A stretch of DNA of 64,000 nt from Symbiodinium microadriaticum (Eukaryota > Sar > Dinophyceae > Suessiales > Symbiodiniaceae). A program made the position numbers and the translations under genes. Positions 54,931-64,000 of this stretch are shown here, piece by piece. Every line of letters begins with the position of its first letter. The stretch's first letter is position 1. The stretch covers positions 102,835 to 166,834 of the forward strand of contig LSRX01000481.1 of assembly GCA_001939145.1 (NCBI GenBank). The letters run 5' to 3'. The notes below the pieces were generated by a model that worked only from the letters and a program-made list of their open reading frames with translations, ran no database searches and was not told the origin of the DNA.

Positions 54931-54943
54931 CCACACTTTCCCC

Positions 54944-56053
54944 TCAAGCCTCCACTTTGTCCTCCGACTGCTGCTCCTGACTGGCCTGTCTGCTCTCGAC
55001 AAGCGCAGTGTAAATCACTGATGGCAGGATGATGCAGGAGCCGAGGAATGTCGACTTGGATGGCATCTCTTTGAATAGGAAGAATCCAACAGAAGCAGAG
55101 AGCACAAACTCCGTGTACCGGTACGGGCAGGTTGCCGAGGCATCCACGTACCTGAAGGCCCTGAGCAAGCAGAAAAGCAGGAAGTTCGCACCAACTCCCA
55201 AGCATCCAATCAAGGCCATCTGAGGTCCCGTGACGGGGACCCAGCTTGGAATTGCACGCACCGCGGAGATGGCAGCTGTGGCCAAGGCGCCATAAAACAG
55301 CATCGAGGTCACAGTCTCAGATGCTGTGTATTTCTTGTTGAAGATGTCGAGCATGGCAAAGCAGCACGCGGACAGAAGAAGCACCAAAGACTGAGGCTTG
55401 AAGGTTGCGGCTGTGGGATTGAAGACGATTATGCAGCCTATGAAACCTGCAAGGCTTGCAAGCCATCGCTGCTTGCCAACTTTCTCTCCAAGAATGAGCT
55501 GCGCAAAGAGCATCTTGAAGAAAGGCATGGTGTTGTTAATGACGACACAGGAAGCGAAAGGCATGATGCTGAGCCCATAGCACCACAGGCCAATGCCCAG
55601 TGCAAGAAGTGCCCCTCGTCCAGCATGCATGGAAAGCCTTGCCGACTTGAAAGCGCTCTTCCCCTGAATCGCCAGCACTGGCAGCAAGACGAGTGCAGCT
55701 GCGGAGAATCGCAAGAAGACGATCTGGAATGGAGGCAGGTTCTCACCCAAGAACTTCATGATGCCGTCGTTGCAGATGCTTACGACAAAGTGCATCAGAT
55801 ACCAGCCGATTCCGGTGAAGTAGGCTTGGGATGCTGCCGTCTCGGACTCCGAAGCAGCTACTGCGACCGACCGGGCCTGGCCTTCCTGGAGTCGCCCAAG
55901 AGCTCCAAATCCTGGGGCCCGCGGTGTCTGCGGCGCACTGAAGGTCAGTTGGAAGGCCTCGAAGGCGACGGCAGCCAGAATCAACAGCGCCACGGCTTTG
56001 CCGCGTGAGCGGATGCGCTTGCCATCAGCCATCGGAGCCATCAGCTTGCACAA
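54944..56053 (-). CDS. EamA-type carrier with plastid-targeting leader, uninterrupted
   Basis: 369 codons without an intron. Leader: a hydrophobic core GKAVALLILAAVAFEAFQL followed by TFSAP and an Ala/Ser/Arg-rich stretch, like a dinoflagellate bipartite signal plus transit peptide. From about residue 80 come two EamA halves with about ten membrane helices: GIGWYLMHFVVSICNDGIMK, FLRFSAAALVLLPVLAIQGK, ALGIGLWCYGLSIMPF, MLFAQLILGEKVGKQRWLAS, LVLLLSACCFAMLDIFNKKY, CLGVGANFLLFCLLRAFRYV, DASATCPYRYTEFVLSASVG. Drug/metabolite-superfamily carriers move small metabolites; the second half resembles bacterial S-adenosylmethionine-uptake-type members, but substrate is not certain. The frame opens MCKLMAPMADG; Met6 or Met9 are alternative starts. 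Lack of introns among intron-rich neighbours suggests retroposition or late acquisition. Confidence 0.88.
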   Translation of the reverse strand: MCKLMAPMADGKRIRSRGKAVALLILAAVAFEAFQLTFSAPQTPRAPGFGALGRLQEGQARSVAVAASESETAASQAYFTGIGWYLMHFVVSICNDGIMKFLGENLPPFQIVFLRFSAAALVLLPVLAIQGKSAFKSARLSMHAGRGALLALGIGLWCYGLSIMPFASCVVINNTMPFFKMLFAQLILGEKVGKQRWLASLAGFIGCIIVFNPTAATFKPQSLVLLLSACCFAMLDIFNKKYTASETVTSMLFYGALATAAISAVRAIPSWVPVTGPQMALIGCLGVGANFLLFCLLRAFRYVDASATCPYRYTEFVLSASVGFFLFKEMPSKSTFLGSCIILPSVIYTALVESRQASQEQQSEDKVEA

Positions 56054-56059
56054 AATCTT

Positions 56060-57620
56060 CTAACCTTGTTGTGAGCCAAGCTTCCAGCATGAGCTTGTGC
56101 CTGCGCCAACAAACTCTCAGGGAATCTTCGAAGTATCTGCAGGGCCTTGCAGGAGAAGCGGTGCAGCCTGGGAATGTGCGAAGCTGAGACAAAACTCTGG
56201 AAGATCTGTCGTTGTGCGACAGCTGGTCTTTGCTCTGCTCCGGGCATGGCGGGAACGTCCCATCCACAGCTGAGCCGTTCTTAGAGGCCCAACCGGCCGC
56301 CAAGGGAGCAAGCTTAAGCTGAAGCTAGCAGCTAGCACGTACTGAAAGCTGGCTTGAGGTGATGAGATGAAGTCTCCCTCGCGTGGCTGCGGCGATCCTT
56401 TATGCGTGGCTCGAGCGATGAAACAGGACCTTTGTCCATGATTGCGATTTGCTGGTGCCTGGATGATGTTTATAATTTTAGGAGCGGCCTTCAGAGGATG
56501 TAGTCGCGTGCCTTTCTGTTCTGCATAGCTACCGGGGCCAGCGATGTCAGCAGGACAGGATTCGGAAGCAGCATGTTCGTTCGTCTGGACCTCCTCTACT
56601 GCTGCTCTCTGCGCCATTTTCCATGTGAGCTGCCCGGCCCAACCGGCATCGCTTGTAGCAAGCTCAGAGGAAAAGTCATTACAGATATGTCGTTGAAGGC
56701 CTGACCGTGCGTACTCACTGCACGCATGCAGGGCAGCCATGGAGTACCGAAAGAATCGGAGAACAACTGGAATGGTTCATGCTTCTGTCGGGCTGCAGTG
56801 CCTCCGGGTACGACGCGAACTCAGGCCTAAGACATTCACATGTGGCGAAATGCAAATGTCTGCCCGCGAGGCGGGATCTCCCGAGGCCGAAGCAATGGCG
56901 ACTCCGACACAGCTGGGTACAGCCGTTGGAGGACCTGCTCCCGGAGCAAGGGAAGCGGTGCGGGCTGGCGAGCTGCTCGCCACGCATATTTTCAACAGGT
57001 CAACAGCGTCCAAGTTGGGCTTAGCATTGGGCTGCTAAGCTGCCCCTGGCCAGAATCCCACGAAGCTGTCGGGTCTTATCAACAGGTGATGTTGGTCCAA
57101 ACTTAAATTCGTAATGATACCATAGACTTCGCTATTACGTCGAACATTGCTCCCCGGATGCTCTGCCGCGCGATTGGCCCTCTGAACCCTGTGGAGTCTT
57201 TTTCTGTGACTCCGACTGGCCCTCTTTGCCAGATGTCGGGCCAGATCTGTCAACACAGGGCCCACTAAGTCATGTCCTTGCTCCACATTTGCGGTAGCAG
57301 GTCTCCAAATTCTATCCACAGTTTTCCAGTTTCTGCACAGCGCATGGCATGTGATCCAGTCTACTGCGCCAGCAGACGAGCACTTCAGGACTTCGTGATC
57401 TGGCTGTCGCAGACAAATCTGTCGGCCATCAGCTCGCAGCCGTCCGGCCACCTACGGGGATTGCTGCGCCAACATCATTGCAGCAGCCTCAAAACTACTC
57501 ATCCCGGGTATTGAGAAAGGACTGTGTAAGATGCTGCCTTCCATACTGGCAGTCGTCCGTGACCTTTGCATCTTTTTCTTCTTTCGTTCCTTCTCCGGTC
57601 CTGCAACTCGACAGCTTTGC
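56060..57620. other. Unresolved region upstream of the carrier gene
   Basis: Minus 57451-57035 is open over 138 codons (WKTVDRIWRPATANVEQGHD, then LVGPVLTDLARHLAKRASRS), with plausible composition but no recognised family. At 57013-56740 both strands are open. The carrier's promoter and trans-splice acceptor should lie just above 56053, but no spliced-leader relic is seen. Confidence 0.3.
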
Positions 57621-57639
57621 CGACTCACGTACCATCACA

Positions 57640-60600
57640 CCTCACTGCGGAATTCGGACCTTTGCCTTCGGCAAGCAGCTCTAAAGCCTCATGGGTGCAC
57701 CGGAGGTGCGTCAACTTGCTGAAGCACAAAGAACAGCACCTGGCCTCCTTCTCTCGGGCCTCGGCCTGCACCAAGGCCTGTTGCAAGGAGATTTTTGTGG
57801 CAAATGGGGGCCTCACCACTTTCTGTTGCCATACAACAACACACCGCTTGGACAACGCCTCCATCAGCTTCGCCACATTGGCGCTTAACTCGATATTCCT
57901 TGCCTGATTGCTGCGCATGACGCCACTGTGGCGACGGAGTGTAATCGGGCGGGTCCTCCGCTTCCACCATGCGACCTTTCCCAGATTTGAGCTCGGTGGT
58001 CGTTTTCTTGACCATGGCCTCGTCGAAAAGCAGAGCAAAGCAGTGCAAAGCGACGGAGAGGACGTGAACCCCGTTGCAGTGGCTTGCGGGACCTCCACCT
58101 CTCTGAGGCTCACTTTGGACTTCTGCAGGTCCTTCATCTAAAATCGCTCTGAACACTCTCTGAGTGGGCATACTCGGGACGGGGCCTCTGCGATTCGCCA
58201 GTTGACGTCCTTCAACTCGGAGACCTACAATTTGCAGCGGGCTCGCTCTCTGCTTCACTGGACCCTGAAAGTTCAAGCCTCCCCCTGAGACTCTCCAAGT
58301 CGTTGCTTCCACTTCTCGATTTCACCTGTTCCCAAGCGATCTCGATCTTGACACACGCTGCCATACCGCCATAGTGGCTAAAGCAGGCGTACATGGCTAC
58401 ACGCTGCACCGCAGCAAGGACCAACCATCCGTCCGACACCGTGCCTTCTAGACTCCTTATCTGGTCTTTGAGCTGTGCTTCTCTGTCCTGAGGACTGCCG
58501 GTTCGCCCCAAGGTGCAGTTGACCAGTTTCCCTTGTCTCCTGGAACTGCTTGATGTCACCGCAGAGCCGCTGAACTGAATCCTTGGAGAAGGTCGCCTGC
58601 CAGCAATCTCCTCCTTTCTACGAAAATCTGCATCGTCTGGCCAACCTCTGTTGCTATCTTCTTGACCTGGGAGTCTTTGCTGTGGAGCTTCTCTGCCTTT
58701 GCGGGGCCGCTCTGCTTTGGACGGTTGTTGCAGACTCTGATCTCGCGCGCCCCGAGTGGCATAATCCTTCGCTTGCTTCCTTTCCTCGGTGTACTCTAGG
58801 ATTGCATCCTCAAGCCTCAGGCAAGAGCAGAGTAGGTCGAGCAGGTGTCAGGAGCTTCTGGAGCATTCAGTTGCACGCTTCACGTTTAGCTCGTCCACAA
58901 CCACTTCGAGCCTGGCCTCGACTTTCCGACAGGCTGATATCTAGTCTGCTCGAGAGGAAACTTGGAGTCTGAGTGGCCCAGCAGCTTGCCTCTCCTTGAT
59001 CTCCAACTGGGCTTTAGCCTCTTGACACTCCTGCATGCGGACGCACTTTGTTGCCGGCAATGGAACTTCGACACATTGACATGCCACGTGTAGAAATCTA
59101 TGACTCAGGAACTACACAGTGCTTCAGGCTGTGCCTTTTCAAGGCTTTCTACACGTAGGGCGGCTTCGGCATATTGCTTCTTCGACCTCAACAACTCGGA
59201 GCATCCAAAGACAATTCCTGAATAATTTCAGAAACGCCGGGAAGCCAGCTTCTTGAGATCCTCTGCCATTCCTTCATGAGATTCCTCACACCCGTTGTTT
59301 CAGGAAAAAGTTGTTGAGCGCGAGCTCTACACATGTTCTCACTCTTTGTGTCCCCAGGCCTTGAGACTCTCGAGGTCAACTGCCTTGTGAAAGGTGCTGC
59401 TACATGGCATGAGCGATTCCACCCGCAAACAAGCGAGAAAGCTTGAGGCGAGCACGGTCATAGTAAGGTCCTTGTTCGTACTGCGGAGCCTGGGCTGCCC
59501 AGACTCTTGCCCGACGGGAACGTGCCTTACGGCCTCACCACGTGCAACGGAAGCTTGCCGAAGGAGTTCAGACACCCTTCGAAAGACATACAGCATCACA
59601 TGCCTTGCAGCCTCCAGAGGCTTTGGCCGACACACAGTGCCGCATTAATAAGGTTGAATCATCGTCTGGACAAGGAGTTTACTCATCTCAATGCTCAGAG
59701 TGTCTCCAAAGGTTTGACCTCGTCAGGAAGGCAGTGTCCTTTTATTGCCGATCTAAAAACCAAAAACGGTGCGGCGCCCCCCAAAACTTAGAGACGGCGC
59801 AGCACCTCAGCGCCTGGAGCCTACTGCTGCGCCGTCTGGGAACCCAGTGGCAGGGGCATGTGAAGAGAAGCAGAAGTGACGGTCATTTGTAGTATCCACA
59901 CATGCAAGCAGCAATGGAATGAAGGAGCAGGCGTGGACCATGCGGGAGGTGAAACCATGCATGAAAACATCCATACCTGCAAAAGCATGCATGCGGACAT
60001 GTGTGTGCGTGCGAGAGAGAGGAGTCTGTCCCAAAGGCTCTGCACTGGCAAAACAATATCAAGAAGTTCAACCAGGGCGTCTTCTCTGACCCACCATGTA
60101 CACGGAAGAAGAGACAGAAATTCGCACGGTGCTCGCGCTTCAGTTCTTGAGCTTCTTTCGCCGTGAGCTGACGGCACCAAGTCTAGCCGCCAGAAGTCTC
60201 CTGAGAACGGAGCTTTGTCTGCTTGTCGAGGAGGTCTTCTCGCCTTTTCGAGTCCAGCACTCTCAGTCTTGACCAGAGCACAGAGTAAACGCATCCTCCT
60301 CCCGCTAAGACCATGAAGGTTACGGTCCACTAAACATGCTGCCAAGCCGCAGAACGTGAGTTTGTCCCTTGTAGACCTGCGGAGTACCCTAGCCCGATGT
60401 TTCTGTTGTGACAGTGCCACCCGGTCATCCCGCACCTCACGTTCTCCTTCTACATGTTTCAAGCCTAACGCTTTGCTAGCAACCCAGCAATGCAAGAGCT
60501 TGTCTTGTGCAGCAACAAGCCCAGCCCTGGACCTTTCTCCAGAACGTCGCCACGTTCCGTGGCATCCTCGATTTAGGGATCGTTTGCAAGAGTTCCAGCT

Positions 60601-63240
60601 GTTCCCTCCTCATTGCGACGGACATGGAAAATATCTAGGTGAAGCGAGGACAGCAGGCTCCAGCGAACCGCCCAGCCTGCAGCTTCTCCTCGAACCTCGC
60701 GGCGCTACTGTGGAAGTGACGGGGAAACGTCAGCCAAGCCCGACACCTGCTTACTTGCTCCTGGAGCACCTCCTCTCTCTGGACCGCACTTACGTACCTC
60801 TGATCTTCAGCAAACAGGTTCGGTATTTGTACGAATGCATAAGTTCCATCCACGATGTGGAACAAATGACTGAGGGCGCACGCAGCTTGGCTTTCTTGTA
60901 TCTGTGATGACATTAACTCAACTTTCTCGGAAAGGTCGGAAACCACTGCCTGCGCGACCCAGCTCGAAAGCTCGCCTATGCTCGGCTGATGCATCGTTCT
61001 GACTCTCCGATCCTGCTCCTTTGCCAGCTTTTCCTTAAGCCTGCCAAGATGCAACTGGGTGGGGGGGTCAGGAGTCCAACAAAACCAAGGCCTGTCGCAT
61101 TCCACTTTGTGCAAATACTCGCGATCTTGAGATTCAGAGACGCGCTGCTGCGAAGCCCTTGGCACAGATTGTATGTCATCGGAAGGAAACCAACAATCCC
61201 TAGAAGCCAATCCGACTGAAACGAGCTTTTTGGACACCGAAAAAGCTTTGCACAAGGTCCTGGCTTGAGGTCCGTTTCCAGATCGTCACCACGCAAGCGG
61301 TAGATTCGGACCAACTCCTGGCCAGATCTCGACCCTGTCACAGCTGTCACTTCTGCTTTCCGGGCAGGCAAAAAGAGAAGCCGGGCTCCTTGGAGTCTTG
61401 CAGTTGGGACTGTAACAACTCGATGGAGGAGTCCTTGTCACCCACCTGGCTCTCACGACATGCACACAGCCAGTAACCGCAGCATCCAGCCCAAACCTGC
61501 CTGCGACTGGAGCGCATGGAACTCACGCTGGGAGACATCCAGCCTCTATCGGCTTGCTTCCACTGAATTTTTGAAAGGGTTTCCAGAATTCTGGCCATTC
61601 CCATAGAGCCTCGGCAGAGGACCCCTTTTTGTTACGTCCCGCATTGCAGCGCAGCGCAGCGAGGCTTCTGGTCGCTTCGTCTCTCTGTGCTCACCGGCCC
61701 CACATGAGGTAACTGCTTCGACCGGGGAGGCGCCTCGCGCGCCCCGCCTCGCTCCAAGTAGGGGATCGGCCTTCGGATGGCCTCCGACTCGGAGTCGTCC
61801 TCAGAGGCTTCGGCCTCGTCGTCGGGCCGCGTCTGGCTGTAGGGAACCTCGGCGGGGACACCTGCCAGCTCTACCACCGCACCAGGAGGGACCCACAGCT
61901 GGTAGGCATGCCGTTCAGCACCTGACAGTAATCTAATGCCATCAGCGCAGTGTGCCTGTCATGCACATGTCGCGCCTGACAGCTTCTCCCACTGCGACTT
62001 CAACCTCAACGTCAGGTCTCCATCGCTCATCTTCTCTCGCTCCTGCTGAGACAACGCGGAAAGGGCTTGTGGCCACATTTCGTTCATGAACACGCCATAG
62101 CCACCGAAGACCTGAATAGGCACATCTTTCAGAGCTCAAGAGAGAGTCTTGGGCAACCCAGAGCACCCCAGAGCACCTTGAAGATCTTGGCGGGATCCGG
62201 GCCCGGCATCACGGCAAGAGCCCAGTCAGGATCCGATCGTGTTCTGTTTTGTGGGGCTGATCCGGTCTTGCTCTGCCTTGCAAGAATTCCTCTGTCGTGG
62301 ATGCGAGGCTCCGATCCCTTGCCAGACTGCAGCACAGACAGAAGCTTGCACTTTGTTGGCATAAAATTCCAAAGACTGCCAGACTATCACTGCAGCTGTG
62401 CCGAGAAGACCTACGAAAAGGCAAGATGCCAAATGAAGAAGCTCGGTTCTCTGCGAGCTGGCAACCCGAACAACCTCGGCGTCCGCATCCTGTCGGGCAG
62501 TAAGTGACAGCAAGACTCCCTTAGGCTCCTACTTGTGTTGTTCGCCTGCCTTCTCTCTGCCCATGGACTGCGACAGAGAAACCTGAAACCCAAGGAACGA
62601 ACCGAGTCCACGTCTTTGAGCTCAGTCGGCCTTCAGCTTCTTGAGCTCCCGGGTTAGCGAATACTCCCTGGCCTGAGCACTCAACACTTCTCCAAAAAAG
62701 GCAATTCCCCCCCACAACCTGACTAAATTCACACCTCCGCGTCCTTCAGCTGATTGGTCAATTGCACGACTTCCTGCCAAGCGAACTACAAGTCCACGGC
62801 AGTCAAACTGTGGCAATGAGCTGGTTTCGCCTGATGTAGACCCAGCACGTCCCAGCTATTCCATTCGTTTCATAAGCAGGACTGCATTTCTCTGACGCAT
62901 GCCGTAACAAAATGAAGTATGTCAAAGTGTTCTTGCAAAGCTGGGCTTTGGAACATCGCAAAGGGATCCGAAACTTCATTCCCAGTGGGCTTACCCGGGT
63001 CGTCCCGTCCGCGATACATGTCATGTAGGCGATACCCCCAAACGCATGAGTCGCAACCTGCGCAGGCTGCAGAATAACATACACGGACCGGGTGACTTTG
63101 CGCGACGCCATGACAACCATCGCCAAATCCAGCGGTTCAATCTTTCGGGCGCTTTGGGCAGCGAGTGCATAATCCCGGGTCCCATACTGTCGACAAAGGA
63201 TTGCCTGCGATGCACCAGGGCTGCATCACTCACCGCCAAA
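57640..63240 (-). CDS. Coiled-coil protein with HMG-box-like segment, many exons
   Basis: Exon-like minus-strand pieces: ~63230-63140 (ALVHRRQSFVDSMGPGIMHS), 63126-63010 (MASRKVTRSVYVILQPAQVA, then FGGIAYMTCIADGTTR), ~62795-62745 (WQEVVQLTNQLKDAEV), 62680-62625 (AREYSLTRELKKLKAD), ~62125-61960 (VFGGYGVFMNEMWPQALSAL, then LRLKSQWEKLSGATC, HMG-box-like), 61870-61700 (RPDDEAEASEDDSESEAIRR, acidic), ~61440-61370 (SSIELLQSQLQDSKE), 61060-60880 (LGRLKEKLAKEQDRRVRTMH), ~60470-60380 (VEGEREVRDDRVALSQQKHR), ~59590-59470 (RRVSELLRQASVARGEAVRH), 59215-59115 (ELLRSKKQYAEAALRVESLE), 59045-58980 (RMQECQEAKAQLEIKERQAA), 58690-58570 (DSQVKKIATEVGQTMQIFVE), 58490-58430 (DREAQLKDQIRSLEGTV), 57890-57640 (LSANVAKLMEALSKR, then EISLQQ-like helix ALVQAEAREKEARCC). 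The shared strand and repeated heptad-rich pieces suggest one long gene; two genes are also possible. Confidence 0.45.
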
Positions 63241-63249
63241 CACTTTGCC

Positions 63250-63640
63250 GCATAGCACGGGAAAAAAGCCTCGCTTGCGGGCAAAACGGAAAGGGGCTAT
63301 AAAGCTTCGAACCCTTGCCGATGAGACAGGTGGTCAACAGAGAAGGTCAACAGAGAAGGCTTGCACTCGAGTCTCTCTGGACCGAAACAGAAACCCTGCC
63401 ACCGCTAGGGTTTGGGATCTTTCGAAGTGCAGGAATCCCATAAACAGCCCCGCGCGGGGGTTACTGAGCCCTGAAAGTTTGAGGGCAGCTCGATTTGCAC
63501 TGCGTATGCCGATGTTTCGTGCGCATCAATGCCACATGTCAGAAACATGATCAGTTAGTTGTTTTAGAAATGTTGGAAAACGCATGGTTTCTGCACTTTT
63601 CGTCGGTGTTGTGGATTCTGGGCCCTAAGGTGCTTGTTAC
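63250..63640. other. Stretch without supported features
   Basis: Presumed upstream region of the coiled-coil gene. The direct repeat AGAGAAGGTCAACAGAGAAGG near 63340 is the only structure seen. Confidence 0.4.
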
Positions 63641-63643
63641 GCG

Positions 63644-63931
63644 GGAAGTAGTAGATTGAAACTAGCACTTGCGAACGTGCCGAAAGTACAACGCCTGTCA
63701 CACGAAACGGGGTTTAACATACGAGTAGGATTGAGAATCTACTGAAGCAACCCGTCGTGTGACATGGATCATGACATGAAAGGACATGTGACGATGTGAT
63801 TTGGCATGTTATACTATGCCACGCGACAGGTTGCTTCAATAGATTCTCAATCCCATGTTAAACCCTGCTTCGTGTGACAGGCGTGGCACTTTCGGTATGC
63901 TCGCCAGTGTTACTTTCAATCTACTACTTCC
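63644..63931. repeat. Fold-back (large imperfect inverted repeat)
   Basis: Left arm 63644-63763 begins GGAAGTAGTAGATTGAAA; the right arm 63818-63931 ends with its complement TTTCAATCTACTACTTCC. Inner parts also pair (GCCTGTCACACGAA with TTCGTGTGACAGGC; GGATTGAGAATCT with AGATTCTCAATCC). Arms are about 115-120 bases, roughly 80-85 percent complementary by eye, around a 54-base loop. It could be a MITE-like or fold-back transposon, or a hairpin RNA source. No flanking target duplication is evident. Confidence 0.8.
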
Positions 63932-64000
63932 TGCCGACGAGCCTCATCATAATGTATCTTCAGCCACCGAACGTCATCACCCCCACCCCCACCCCCCAGC

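Noticed and set aside
56040-56100. Relic spliced-leader sequence upstream of the intronless carrier
   Set aside because: Only a short GAGCCAAG-like match is seen, too little to support a retroposed spliced leader.

Overview
The window looks like nuclear DNA of a dinoflagellate, most likely a Symbiodiniaceae-type alga. Genes are split into many tiny exons. Several introns begin with GC instead of GT and end in AG followed by G. Every identifiable gene lies on the minus strand, one carrier has a dinoflagellate-style bipartite plastid leader, and satellites carry TTTAGGG-like telomere words. Most of the sequence is introns, repeats and retroelements. No organism name is given, so the assignment is an inference.

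Layout, left to right. 1.8-2.6 kb: exons of an unidentified gene. 4.0-10.6 kb: a FOXRED1-like FAD oxidoreductase in at least 15 exons, whose large intron (7.2-10.3 kb) holds a decayed tyrosine-recombinase element. 12-21 kb: scattered exon-like pieces, including a diverged duplicated exon (12.4 and 14.1 kb) and an LrgB/PLGG1-like fragment (17.5-18.2 kb). 22.0-29.1 kb: a Penelope-like retroelement with ~300 bp direct pseudo-LTRs and a (CA)n tract at each outer edge. It has an N-terminal GIY-YIG nuclease and a CxC linker, and part of its reverse transcriptase is inverted in place. 31.5-32.4 kb: microsatellites, then a telomere-like satellite. 32.4-48.56 kb: a giant (~16 kb) LINE-type element inserted in that satellite. 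Its order is ORF1, repeated GD-motif modules with membrane-like segments, RNase H, AP-like endonuclease, reverse transcriptase, zinc fingers. 48.56-49.03 kb: the same satellite again, then a 337-base gap. 49.8-52.2 kb: more simple and tandem repeats. 52.6-53.7 kb: a SMYD-like SET-domain methyltransferase in mini-exons. 54.9-56.05 kb: an uninterrupted EamA-type plastid-envelope-like carrier. 57.6-63.2 kb: exons of a coiled-coil protein with an HMG-box-like segment. 63.64-63.93 kb: a fold-back element.

The cellular genes share no obvious pathway (respiratory-chain assembly, protein methylation, plastid transport), but all lie in one direction, as in dinoflagellate unidirectional gene arrays. 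The two retroelements are the most unusual content. Both have domain orders different from textbook members of their classes, and both copies carry frameshifts, so they are probably not active as they stand. Exon ends were placed by eye from frame, splice dinucleotides and remembered family motifs; treat them as approximate unless a phase match is stated.
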